From assembly GCA_024234055.1 (NCBI GenBank), contig JACKOW010000008.1:154932-218931 (forward strand): DNA of 64,000 bases, read 5' to 3'. The notes under the pieces are model-generated. The model ran no database searches. It saw only the letters and a program-made list of their open reading frames with translations, and had not been told where the DNA came from. The stretch's first letter is position 1. Every line of letters starts with the position of its first letter. Shown in pieces: positions 45,442-53,993 of this stretch. Source of the stretch: Rhodanobacteraceae bacterium (GTDB lineage Bacteria; Pseudomonadota; Gammaproteobacteria; Xanthomonadales; SZUA-5). Position numbers and translations under genes: made by a program.

Positions 45442-46836
45442 TCAATGCGCGCTGCCGATGGTGACTTGCATGGGCTGACCTTTCGCGGTGGCCATCGCCA
45501 GCAAGCGCTCGCGCAGGGTGTGCTTGGCATCGTTGTCGCCATGCACCAATCTGACTTCTCGCGGCAGCTTGCGCATGCGGCGTACGAAGTTGATCAGATC
45601 GTCCTGTCCGGCATGGGCTGAGTAGCCGCTGATACTGCTGACCTGGGCGCGGATGGTGTATTGCTTGCCGTCGAGTTCGACATAGCCATGCCTGGGGCCG
45701 TATTTCTGGATCTGCTGGCCGGGTGTGCCGGCGGCCTGGTAGCCGACAAAGAGCACGTCGTGACGTGGGTCCTCGATCATGGCTTTGAGGTAATTGACAA
45801 TGCGGCCCCCGGCGGCCATGCCGCTGGCGGCAAGCACTACAGCTGGGCGTCGGGTCTTGACCAGATGATCAACCAGCTTGAGGTGGTCTTCATGGCTGTC
45901 GACGGTAATGAGATTCTCGAATGACAGCGGGTGGCGGCCGGCACGCAGGCGCCGGTGGGCTTCGGCGTCCCACCAGGGCTTGAGCTTCTGGTAGGCCTGT
46001 GTGAATCGTGCCGCCAGGGGCGAATCGACGATCACCGCCAGTTCGCGCCAGCCAGAATCACTGGCCTTGTGGATCAGGCCCTCCAACTCGTACAGCAACT
46101 CCTGGGTGCGGCCGATGCTGAAGGCCGGAATCATCACGGTACCGCCGTCTTTCATGGCGTGGTCGATGGCGCTCTTGAGCCGCAGCTGACGGCTGCGGCG
46201 ATCTTCGTGCTTGCGGTTGCCGTAGGTGCTTTCCAGCACCACGACATCGGCGCGGGCGGGCGATTTGGGCGCGGCCAGCAAGGGTGCGTGTGGCGCGCCG
46301 AGGTCACCGGAGAAGACGATGCGCTGGCTCTTGGGGCCGGTGCCGATGTCGAACTCCACAAAGGCCGAGCCGAGGATATGGCCGGCGGGCTGGAAGCGCA
46401 GACGCAGCGGATTGTCTTGCCGATCGATGACGGTGTGCCAGTTGCCGTAATCCACCGCGACGATCTGCTTGCGCATGAGCGTCAGCGCGGCATCGATCAG
46501 TTGCTGGTCGCGGGTGAAACCGACCTTGAGCGCGTCTTCGATGACCAGCGGCAGCAGGATGGCGGAAGGTGCGGTGCAGATGATCGGGCCGCGGAATCCA
46601 GCCGCGAGCAGATAAGGAATGCGGCCCACATGGTCGATATGCACATGAGTGACGACCAGCGCGCGCACGTCGTCGAGCTTGAATTCGATCTGATGTTGAT
46701 TGGATTCGTTGCCGCCGCTGGTCTCCGCGCCCTGAAACAGGCCGCAATCGATCAGCACGGCGTTGTCGGCGTCGAGTTGCAGGCGGTGGCAGCTGCCGGT
46801 GGTGCCTTGAACTGCGCCGTGGTGGGTAATGCTCAG
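45442..46836 (-). CDS. MBL-fold / beta-CASP ribonuclease-like protein
   Basis: The metallo-beta-lactamase signature VVTHVHIDHVGRIPYLLAAG, STYGNRKH, PAFSIGRTQELLYELEGL and SGMAAGGRIVNYLKAMI identify an archaeal-CPSF/YSH1-like nuclease of the beta-CASP group, usually about 450-470 residues. The first ATG/GTG codon in frame (46758) would cut off the first strand. The conserved start SITHHGAVQGTTGSCHRLQL is read only if translation begins upstream; the best candidate is CTG at 46836, giving 464 residues. No ATG, GTG or TTG exists between there and an upstream stop. Its place in a glycan locus is unexplained; it could process the long operon RNA, but that is speculation. Confidence 0.85.
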   Translation of the reverse strand: MSITHHGAVQGTTGSCHRLQLDADNAVLIDCGLFQGAETSGGNESNQHQIEFKLDDVRALVVTHVHIDHVGRIPYLLAAGFRGPIICTAPSAILLPLVIEDALKVGFTRDQQLIDAALTLMRKQIVAVDYGNWHTVIDRQDNPLRLRFQPAGHILGSAFVEFDIGTGPKSQRIVFSGDLGAPHAPLLAAPKSPARADVVVLESTYGNRKHEDRRSRQLRLKSAIDHAMKDGGTVMIPAFSIGRTQELLYELEGLIHKASDSGWRELAVIVDSPLAARFTQAYQKLKPWWDAEAHRRLRAGRHPLSFENLITVDSHEDHLKLVDHLVKTRRPAVVLAASGMAAGGRIVNYLKAMIEDPRHDVLFVGYQAAGTPGQQIQKYGPRHGYVELDGKQYTIRAQVSSISGYSAHAGQDDLINFVRRMRKLPREVRLVHGDNDAKHTLRERLLAMATAKGQPMQVTIGSAH

Positions 46837-46921
46837 GGGGCTTGCCGTTACGCTGGACGGAAAAGCGCCGGTGAGCCGCTGCGCGACGCACTCGGCCTAC
46901 GGGTGGCGGGATTCCTGACGA

Positions 46922-47806
46922 TCATGGCTGCGACCGCTTCTCTGCCAGGCGCGCCGTCACTTCATCTCGGCGAGCGCGACTGACCGCGAGCACGTTCAAG
47001 ACGCCGCTGAGCCAAGGGGTGCGAGTGAACTCTATCGAATTGCTGGCCACATCGTAGATGCCGACGTCATAACCGGCCTGATCGAGTTCGGCGATGAAGT
47101 CGTGGGTTTCGACGCCGAATTTCTTGCTGTATCCGTCCATTTCGATCTGCAGTACCGGCGGATTGCCGCGGCCCAGATGACCGAGCGCGCCGCGGACAGC
47201 CAGGGGTTCGGCGCCTTCGATGTCGATCTTGGCCATGGCGAAATCCTCGTCGGGCAGGAATTCGTCCAGGGTCACGCAGGTGATCTGCTCGACATGCGCG
47301 GTATCAGCCCCTGCATCCGCCGGCACCAGACTGGCGACGCAATCGTCGACGTTCGCGGTCAGCGACGCGCTTCCTGCTCGGTCGGATACCGCGAAGGCGT
47401 GGACACTGACACAGGACAATCGATTCAAGGCCACGTTCTCAGCCAGCTGCGCTCGAGTCTGGGTACCGGGCTCGAAGGCATGGACTCTGCCCTGCGCTCC
47501 GACCAGCGCGGCGGCCAGCAGGGTGTACACGCCCACGTTCGCGCCGATGTCGACGAACGTATCGGCGGGGCGCAGATAGCGCCTGATGAAGCTCATCTCG
47601 CGGAAGTCCGGGAGACCGTTGAAGTACAGCGCGGCGCTGGCCGAATGGCTGTTTCGGTGACAGCGTAGCGTGAGGCCGTGATAGGGAATGTCCCAATGGT
47701 CGGCGAAACTTCTCTTGGCCAATTGCCATGCGAAATAGCGCATGACGGCTGGGATCACACGGCCCTGATTGGCTGGGTGCCGCGCAATTCGTGCGAGGGT
47801 GCTCAA
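46922..47806 (-). CDS. FkbM-family methyltransferase
   Basis: 294 residues, apparent TTG start at 47806. FVDIGANVGVYTLLAAALVG is the SAM-binding motif I; VHAFEPGTQTRAQLAENVAL and FAMAKIDIEGAEPLAVRGAL are FkbM hallmarks. These methylate sugar hydroxyls in glycans or secondary metabolites. It sits between the ABC exporter and the MBL-fold gene on the same strand. Confidence 0.88.
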   Translation of the reverse strand: MSTLARIARHPANQGRVIPAVMRYFAWQLAKRSFADHWDIPYHGLTLRCHRNSHSASAALYFNGLPDFREMSFIRRYLRPADTFVDIGANVGVYTLLAAALVGAQGRVHAFEPGTQTRAQLAENVALNRLSCVSVHAFAVSDRAGSASLTANVDDCVASLVPADAGADTAHVEQITCVTLDEFLPDEDFAMAKIDIEGAEPLAVRGALGHLGRGNPPVLQIEMDGYSKKFGVETHDFIAELDQAGYDVGIYDVASNSIEFTRTPWLSGVLNVLAVSRARRDEVTARLAEKRSQP

Positions 47807-47880
47807 GTGACTGCGCGCACTTCGTGTGTGTGAATTGAGGGCCGGGCTGGGCCGGGCCGCGAAACTGTGTGGAAGTTTGT

Positions 47881-47918
47881 TGTCACGTAGTCCGCTGCGC
47901 GGACAACGTGACCTACGG
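47881..47918. repeat. Dispersed inverted repeat (CACGTAG type)
   Basis: TGTCACGTAGTCCGCTGCGC followed by GGACAACGTGACCTACGG. The two halves pair (GTCACGTAG against CTACG/CGTGAC). A close relative is at 62530-62602 near rlmM. It lies in the gap between the FkbM gene and the ABC exporter. Confidence 0.7.
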
Positions 47919-47993
47919 GGCTTCGAGCAACTTCACATACGGTCGGGCGCACTACTGCAATCGCGACCTTCCGGAGTGGATATCGATTCCTGC

Positions 47994-49829
47994 TCATAAC
48001 GCCTGCGCCGCCACCATGGCGCTGAAGCGGGATCCTTCTCGCTCCCGCAGACTGGCGTAGTCGCCCTGCTCCACCAGTCGACCCTGGTCAAACACCAGCA
48101 CCTGGTCGGCGGTGCGCACGGTGGCGAGGCGGTGGGCGATGATCACCACGGTCATGCGGCCGCGCAGCTCGTCGATGCTCTGCTGAATGACGCGCTCGGC
48201 CTCGCTGTCGAGTGAACTGGTGGCTTCGTCCAGGATCAGCAGGCTGGGCTCCTTGAACAGTTCACGGGCGATGAACAGGCGCTGGCGTTGTCCGCCGGAC
48301 AGGCGGATGCCGCGGTCGCCGACGAGGGAATCGAAGCCGTCCGGCGAGGATTCGATGAACTCGAGCAGGTGTGCGCTTCTGGCGGCATTGCGTACTCGCT
48401 CCATCAGCGCCGGATCGGTCTTGGGGTCGCCGCTCCACAGGCAGATGTTGTTGGCAAAGCTGTCGTCGAAGATGACCGCATCCTGCAGCACGTAGCCGAT
48501 CTGGCGGCGCCAGCTGGATTTCTCGAGTTCGGTACCGCGGATGCCATCGATGCGTACTTCGCCGGTGCGCGGCGGCAACAACAGGGTCAGAAGGTCGATG
48601 ACGGTGGATTTGCCGGCCCCGGAGGCGCCAACCAAGGCAACCGTGGAGCGCGCCGGGATGGCAAAGGACACCTGCGAGAGCACATCACCTTTGCGGCTGT
48701 CGTAGGCAAAGGACACCTGATCGAAGCGTATACCCTCACGCAGGAGTGCAGCGCTCACCATGCCGTTCGGCTCGGCCTCGCTGGCCAGGCGACGGAACTC
48801 GTCGCGAACGACTTCGACCGCGCCGGCCTGCGCCTGGACGCTCTGCCAATTGGCCTGCACGCCGAGTACGGCGTTGATGCCGCGATAGAACAACAGGATG
48901 GATACCATGATGGGTGCCAGCGGCTGCTCGAACACCGAGAGCTGGACCACCACGATCAATATGATCACCAGCACAGCAATGGGCTCGCGCGCAGCGTTGG
49001 TGAAGGCCATGACCAGATTCAATCGGGCGCCCAGATCACCGGTGCGCTCGACATTGGCCAGCACATGCTTGCGCAAGGGCTCGGCGGTATGGGTGGCGGC
49101 CAGATACTTGAAGGCCTGGATGGTCTGGACAAAGGTGCTGGACACCGACCCCATATGCTCGGCGGATTCGCGCGACAGGTCGCGAATGCGCCGCGTAAGT
49201 TGGCGAAACAGGAAAAACAGACCAAAGCCGACCGCCAGCGCTGCCAGACCGAAGCGCCAGGCGACGATGACGGCCATGCCCAGATAGACCGCTGATTTGA
49301 TCAGGCCGACCATGAAACCCGAAAAACTCTGGAAGGCACTGATCAACGAGAAGACCTGGCCGAACAGGTTGAAGAAATAGCCCGTGTCGCGCGAGGTGTA
49401 ATAGCGATAGCTCATCCGCGAATAGGCGTCGTAGAGCTTGGAGTGAAGCGATTTCTGCAGCTGCGCCCGCAGAAAGCCACCGTAGCCGCTGGCGGCGAAG
49501 GCAATCGCACCCTTGACCAGAAACACCACGGCGACCAGACACAACACCGGTACCGCACCCTGGATTCCCAGGCCCGTCAGCCCCTCCGTGATCCATGCGG
49601 CGAAACGTCCTGGCGCGGCGCTGCCGCTGTCCAAGGTTTGCAACAGCGGCAGCAACATGACGATGCCGACGCCTTCCAGCAGCGCTTCGACCAGCATCAG
49701 TGCGAATACCAGATACATGCGCCCGCCGATGAACTCCCGGAAGGTGCGCAGGTAAGACCCGAGCCCCTCCAGCGGGGCCTCGGCGTGCTTCGCCGAATTT
49801 TCGGCCGGGGCGCCGTTGATGCTCAGCAC
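47994..49829 (-). CDS. ABC exporter, fused permease and ATPase (MsbA-like)
   Basis: 611 residues from a GTG. About 330 residues with six membrane spans precede an ATPase domain with ALVGASGAGKSTVIDLLTLL (Walker A), GIRLSGGQRQRLFIARELF (signature) and LLILDEATSSLDSEAERVIQ (Walker B). The layout is that of MsbA/PglK-type half-transporters that flip lipid-linked saccharides or lipid A. In this locus it may flip a lipid-linked oligosaccharide, in parallel with the Wzm/Wzt system. Confidence 0.92.
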   Translation of the reverse strand: MLSINGAPAENSAKHAEAPLEGLGSYLRTFREFIGGRMYLVFALMLVEALLEGVGIVMLLPLLQTLDSGSAAPGRFAAWITEGLTGLGIQGAVPVLCLVAVVFLVKGAIAFAASGYGGFLRAQLQKSLHSKLYDAYSRMSYRYYTSRDTGYFFNLFGQVFSLISAFQSFSGFMVGLIKSAVYLGMAVIVAWRFGLAALAVGFGLFFLFRQLTRRIRDLSRESAEHMGSVSSTFVQTIQAFKYLAATHTAEPLRKHVLANVERTGDLGARLNLVMAFTNAAREPIAVLVIILIVVVQLSVFEQPLAPIMVSILLFYRGINAVLGVQANWQSVQAQAGAVEVVRDEFRRLASEAEPNGMVSAALLREGIRFDQVSFAYDSRKGDVLSQVSFAIPARSTVALVGASGAGKSTVIDLLTLLLPPRTGEVRIDGIRGTELEKSSWRRQIGYVLQDAVIFDDSFANNICLWSGDPKTDPALMERVRNAARSAHLLEFIESSPDGFDSLVGDRGIRLSGGQRQRLFIARELFKEPSLLILDEATSSLDSEAERVIQQSIDELRGRMTVVIIAHRLATVRTADQVLVFDQGRLVEQGDYASLREREGSRFSAMVAAQAL

Positions 49830-49894
49830 GGGATCAATGTTTGCATCAGCGCCGTTGCCGTTTCCGCATGGGAGCGGCGGCGTACGAGGCTTTG

Positions 49895-49987
49895 GTAGTG
49901 CCGAGCTTGCTCGGCAGGGTGTGCGGTTCTTGCTCTGCGGGCTGCATGGAAGCCAGGCAGAGGCAGCGGAGCAAGCTCCGCTCTACA
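49895..49987. repeat. Single copy related to the 129-bp repeat at 631-930
   Basis: GTAGTGCCGAGCTTGCTCGG ... GTGCGGTTCTTGCTC ... GCAGCGGAGCAAGCTCCGCT reproduces both hairpins of the left-end repeat in the same order relative to one another, across 93 bp. It separates the ABC exporter from the UDP-sugar dehydrogenase. Confidence 0.8.
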
Positions 49988-50000
49988 ACAGCCGGGGCGG

Positions 50001-51278
50001 TCAGAGCTTGGCATCGGCGCTCCCGCGTGCAGCGGCGTATTTGAGGTCGAGCAGCAGGCCATCCGGCTTCAGGTACCGCCGAATCTCATCCCGGGTCTGC
50101 TCGGCGAACTGTCGATGGGCGACGGCGAGCAGCATCAGATCGTAGCCAGCAGGCTCTGGTTGCTGGCAAAGCGTGATGGCGTATTCGCGCTGACATTCCT
50201 CGCTGTCGGCCCAGGGATCATGCACATCCACTTGCGCGTGGTAGCCCATGAGCGCGCGGACGATCTCCACCACGCGGGTGTTGCGCACATCGGCGCAGTT
50301 TTCCTTGAAGGTGATTCCCAGCACCAGTATCCGCGCGCCGACAATGTTGATTCGATGTTGCGCCATCAGCTTCAGCACTTCGGCAGTGACGTACTCGCTC
50401 ATGCCCTCGTTGATGCGTCGGGCAGCAAGGATCAACTCGGGGTGGTAGCCCACTGCCTGGGCCTTGTGCACCAGGTAGTAGGGATCCACGCCGATGCAAT
50501 GCCCGCCCACCAAACCCGGGCGAAAGGGCAGGAAGTTCCACTTGCTGCCCGCTGCCGCGAGTACCGCTTCGTTGTCGATGCCAAGTCGTGCAAACAACTG
50601 GGCGAACTCGTTGGCCAGGGCGATATTGACGTCACGCTGGGTGTTTTCGATGGCTTTGGCGGCTTCGGCCACACGGATCGAAGGCGCACGATGGGTGCCG
50701 GCAGGAACAATTTCGCGATACAGCGCGTCGATGAGTTCGGCGGCTTCGGGCGTAGAGCCGGAGGTGACCTTGACGATGTCGGGCAGACGGCGCTGGCGAT
50801 CACCGGGGTTGATGCGCTCCGGGCTGTAACCGACAAAGAAGTCCTCGTTGAAGCGCAATCCGCTGTGCTGCTCGAGAATGGGTACGCAAACCTCTTCGGT
50901 CGCGCCGGGATAGACGGTTGACTCGAAGATGACGACATCGCCAACCTTGAGTACATCGGCGACGGTCACGGTGGCAGCCATCAGCGGCGTCAGATCGGGC
51001 CACTTGTGCTGATTCACCGGCGTCGGCACCGCCACGATGTAGACATTGGCGTGGCGCAGATCATCCTTGTCGGAAGTGAAGATCAGCCTTGCCGCGGCTG
51101 CCACGTCCTCGGGGCTGCATTCGCCGGTGTTGTCCTGTCGCGCCTGCAAGGCCTTGATGCGGTCCGGGTTGATGTCGAAGGCGACTGTGTCTCGCAGTCG
51201 GCCAAAGGCCAGCGCCAGCGGCAGGCCGACATAGCCCAGACCGATCACGGCAGGCTTTGCCTGTGGGAGCTCAATCAT
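50001..51278 (-). CDS. Nucleotide-sugar dehydrogenase (WbpO/TviB-like)
   Basis: 425 residues. PAVIGLGYVGLPLALAFGRL is the NAD site, VIFESTVYPGATEEVCVPIL and FFVGYSPERINPGDRQRRLP the next blocks, and FRPGLVGGHCIGVDPYYLVH contains the catalytic Cys. The GGHCIGVDPYYL form with a C-terminal KENCADVRNTRV block is that of UDP-HexNAc 6-dehydrogenases (TviB/WbpO) rather than UDP-glucose dehydrogenase. It makes a UDP-HexNAc uronic acid. The start overlaps the ligase stop by 8 bp. Confidence 0.9.
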   Translation of the reverse strand: MIELPQAKPAVIGLGYVGLPLALAFGRLRDTVAFDINPDRIKALQARQDNTGECSPEDVAAAARLIFTSDKDDLRHANVYIVAVPTPVNQHKWPDLTPLMAATVTVADVLKVGDVVIFESTVYPGATEEVCVPILEQHSGLRFNEDFFVGYSPERINPGDRQRRLPDIVKVTSGSTPEAAELIDALYREIVPAGTHRAPSIRVAEAAKAIENTQRDVNIALANEFAQLFARLGIDNEAVLAAAGSKWNFLPFRPGLVGGHCIGVDPYYLVHKAQAVGYHPELILAARRINEGMSEYVTAEVLKLMAQHRINIVGARILVLGITFKENCADVRNTRVVEIVRALMGYHAQVDVHDPWADSEECQREYAITLCQQPEPAGYDLMLLAVAHRQFAEQTRDEIRRYLKPDGLLLDLKYAAARGSADAKL

Positions 51279-52719
51279 GGCGATCCCGTGCCAACTCTGG
51301 CGGACGCGGGCTGATGCCCGGGCCGGGCTCGCCCTCTTGACGAGGCGGCAAGGGACTAACCAGCAGCAGGCAGGCCAGAACGAACATGGTCGACACTGCG
51401 GTGGTGCGCAGCGGGTAGTCCACCAGCGAGTGCAGGCACAGCATCACCACGATCAGCGCACCGCCGAGGTGCAGAGCATGGTGCGAGCCGCGCCCACGCA
51501 AGCCCTGCAAACGCTTCCAGAACCAGTATCCGAAGGCCAGGGTCACCGGAATCAACAGCAGACCGAGTTCCACCCAGAGCTCCGCCCAGTCATTGTGCGC
51601 ATGCGTGAGAATCTTGGCTCCTACCAGTTCCAGGGGCTCGTAGGCCGCATACATGGCCTGAAAACTGCCGAGCCCTGTGCCCAGCCAGCCAAAGCGGCCA
51701 CTCAGGGCCATGACATCGGCAAAGACATCGATGCGGATATCGCCTTGCTGATTCAGGCGATCGGCAATGGCGAGAAAGCCAAACTGGAAGGCCAGCAGAC
51801 CGCTGATGCAGGCGAAACCCAACAGCCAATAATAAGTTTCCTTGTCGCGGCGGCGACGGATGAAAGCAACTGCCAGCCAGACCAGCATCGCCAGCCCGGC
51901 AATGCCCACACCACCGCGCGATCGCGACAGCACGATCCCCAGCAGCAGCATGGCGCCGGCAAGGATCCACCCCACCCGAATCAGGTGACCCGTCGATCGG
52001 GGCAGATGGCGATATCCGCTGCGCACCAGATGAGCCATGACCAGCGCCAGCGCGGTCGCCAGAAATGCCGCGTAGTGATTGCGGTTGGCGAACAGGCCGA
52101 CGGCATCGTGAACATTGGTCGGCACATAGGGGCGCAGTTCGCTGTGCGGTCCCTGGGCGACCTGGGCGATACCCAGCGGAACCATCATCAGCGCAATTGC
52201 CACCACCGCCAGGGACAGACGCTTCAGCCAGATGGCATTGAGCTGGCAGCCGATCACTGCGAGCGCTGCAGCAGGCAACAGCCCACGCAGGGCGGCCAAA
52301 GTGGCATTGGGATCCAGCGACCAGGGCGCAAACATCGGGCTGCCAAGTCCCAGAGACTCACGCCCGGCGGACAGCACATCCCGACCCGCCATGGCATGTG
52401 TCAGGACTGTAGGCAAGGGCAGCAACTGGATGAGCGGCAACAGCGCCACCGCCAGAACCAGCAGCAGGAAGTGCCTTGTCGGCACACTTATCTGGGCCCA
52501 GGACAGGCGATTCAAACCCCAGACCAGCACCACCGATGACGCCAGTTGCACGGTCAGATCGGACATCAGATCGTTGCGCGTACCGCCGCCGAGCAGCATG
52601 GCCAGCAGAAGGATGAACAGGGCGGTGATACCTGCTGGCCGCTGCGACGGCAGCCGCACCGCGGAGGCGGCATCGGCTCGCCGTCGGCGGGATCGGCGAC
52701 GACGGCCGCTGGCCTGCAC
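51271..52719 (-). CDS. O-antigen ligase/polymerase-like membrane protein
   Basis: 482 residues from a GTG; the first 25 residues are strongly basic (RRRRSRRRR). About twelve membrane spans follow. The O-antigen-ligase (Wzy_C) region shows SRSRGGVGIAGLAMLVWLAV and, after a soluble loop, THAHNDWAELWVELGLLLI, the H-N-D-W motif conserved in WaaL-type proteins. It should transfer or polymerise undecaprenyl-linked chains in the periplasm. First biosynthetic gene after the regulators. Confidence 0.88.
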   Translation of the reverse strand: MQASGRRRRSRRRRADAASAVRLPSQRPAGITALFILLLAMLLGGGTRNDLMSDLTVQLASSVVLVWGLNRLSWAQISVPTRHFLLLVLAVALLPLIQLLPLPTVLTHAMAGRDVLSAGRESLGLGSPMFAPWSLDPNATLAALRGLLPAAALAVIGCQLNAIWLKRLSLAVVAIALMMVPLGIAQVAQGPHSELRPYVPTNVHDAVGLFANRNHYAAFLATALALVMAHLVRSGYRHLPRSTGHLIRVGWILAGAMLLLGIVLSRSRGGVGIAGLAMLVWLAVAFIRRRRDKETYYWLLGFACISGLLAFQFGFLAIADRLNQQGDIRIDVFADVMALSGRFGWLGTGLGSFQAMYAAYEPLELVGAKILTHAHNDWAELWVELGLLLIPVTLAFGYWFWKRLQGLRGRGSHHALHLGGALIVVMLCLHSLVDYPLRTTAVSTMFVLACLLLVSPLPPRQEGEPGPGISPRPPELARDRHD

Positions 52720-52788
52720 TTCAAACTCCTGACGAGGAAGCGCGCTAGTCAGCTGATGGGCCCATCCATGGCGTCCCGAGCGGGCATC

Positions 52789-53160
52789 TCAGCTTGACTG
52801 ACCCGTCTCGGACAGATTCTGGAACGACTCATCCTCACCAGCCTGTTCCGCGACTTCCCGTCTGAGTGCAGCAATCTCCTGCTCCAGACGTGCGTACTCG
52901 CCTTGCTTGCGACGAAGAAATTCTGCGGTGGCACGGAACTTTGCCCCCACGCCGGCGGGCGTGAGCACATAGGCGTAGGCCAGTTTGTTGTCACTGTTGC
53001 GGAAGTTCTGCACCTTGATCCAGCCGCGGCCTATCAACGCCCGCAGGCAGTAGTTGGTCTTGCCCAGCGACATCCCGAGCTCGCTGGCCAACTCGCGCTG
53101 CGACAGCTCCGGATGTTCGGTGAGCAGTCGCAGCAAGCGGTAGCGGGTGTCGTCGTCCAA
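52789..53160 (-). CDS. MarR-family EPS-associated transcriptional regulator
   Basis: 123 residues from a TTG at 53160 that has AGGAG four bases upstream. The protein begins LDDDTRYRLLRLLTEHPELS, then QRELASELGMSLGKTNYCLR (helix-turn-helix), and ends in a coiled coil (RRKQGEYARLEQEIAALRRE). This matches the small MarR_EPS type found next to EPS loci. A longer frame with an ATG at 53244 is possible but runs into the REP-like element. It lies 69 bp upstream of the first ligase gene and probably controls the locus. Confidence 0.88.
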   Translation of the reverse strand: MDDDTRYRLLRLLTEHPELSQRELASELGMSLGKTNYCLRALIGRGWIKVQNFRNSDNKLAYAYVLTPAGVGAKFRATAEFLRRKQGEYARLEQEIAALRREVAEQAGEDESFQNLSETGQSS

Positions 53161-53244
53161 CGGGCTCCTGGGTTGAGCGCTTGGCAGATGTGCCGGATGT
53201 TGCTTTTGAATCAGCCTGCCCCGTGGATCGCGCGCAATGCGCAT

Positions 53245-53320
53245 CTGTGGGAGCGGACTCTGTCCGCGAACTCTGTCCGGCTTGCAGGCGAAGATCGCGG
53301 GCGGAGCCCGCTCCCACAGG
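53245..53320. repeat. Paired REP-like palindromes forming a larger inverted repeat
   Basis: CTGTGGGAGCGGACTCTGTC at 53245 and GGCGGAGCCCGCTCCCACAG at 53301 are opposed, so the 76 bp could fold into one stem. The core GTGGGAGCGG-CTC recurs at 2816 and 62494. It is between the MarR-like and RfaH-like genes. Confidence 0.8.
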
Positions 53321-53415
53321 TGGGGCGGCGTTGGGGACTTGCTTGAACCAGACCCCCCACGCTGCCGCCCTGCGGTGTAGGCCCGCATGGCCACAAAGCC
53401 GGGTTGTCGGTGCGC

Positions 53416-53919
53416 CTAGATGCGGGCGCCGAGCACGCTGCGGGGGAGCACGACTTCGCGCTCGCTACCCAACATCGTCAACAACAGCCGCACCCGGTCG
53501 TCACCGTGTGCCGCCGCAAAAATGGCGTTCAGCCCGCTGAATGGGCCTTCGTTGATCTTCACCGGTGTACCGGGCGCCAGATCTGGCGCCGCCAGCCTGA
53601 CGAAACCGTCGTAGAGATCGATTCGGGACTTGATCTGCTCGATGACGGCATCGGGTACCCGCGCCGGTTCGCCGCCGAAACGCACGATGGTGCTTACGCC
53701 ACGCGTGCTGCGCACCGGCTCCAGCGATTGCAGCGCCGGATCGGTCTGGATGAAGACATAACGTGGGAACAGCGATTCGGTGCGGACCACCATGCCGGAA
53801 GCGGCTCTCACCGTGCGCCGGGTGCGCGGGAACAGGGTCTCGAAACCCTGCCGCATCAGGCACATCTGTGCCTCGGCCTCGCCACGGGGTTTGGTCATGA
53901 CCGCAAACCAGGAAAGCAA
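53416..53919 (-). CDS. RfaH/NusG-like transcription antiterminator
   Basis: 167 residues from a TTG at 53919 (MLSWFAVMTKPRGEAEAQMC), or 160 from the ATG at 53898. The N-terminal NGN domain (WFAVMTKPRGEAEAQMCLMR, QGFETLFPR, ESLFPRYVFIQTD) is typical of RfaH. A KOW-like C-terminal part (LAPGTPVKINEGPFSGLNAI) follows. Such factors let RNA polymerase read very long glycan operons. Position directly upstream of the MarR-like gene and the 49-kb leftward locus fits. I did not find a convincing ops element but could not search exhaustively. Confidence 0.9.
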   Translation of the reverse strand: MLSWFAVMTKPRGEAEAQMCLMRQGFETLFPRTRRTVRAASGMVVRTESLFPRYVFIQTDPALQSLEPVRSTRGVSTIVRFGGEPARVPDAVIEQIKSRIDLYDGFVRLAAPDLAPGTPVKINEGPFSGLNAIFAAAHGDDRVRLLLTMLGSEREVVLPRSVLGARI

Positions 53920-53993
53920 GCGCAGAGTTGCCCGTTCAATCGTTGAACACACGATAGCCCGTGCTTGGCGACAATCGCAAGCGCGCATCGGTT

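Noticed and set aside
45931..46983. 350-codon plus-strand frame across the MBL-fold gene
   Set aside because: Antisense to a gene with complete beta-CASP motifs.
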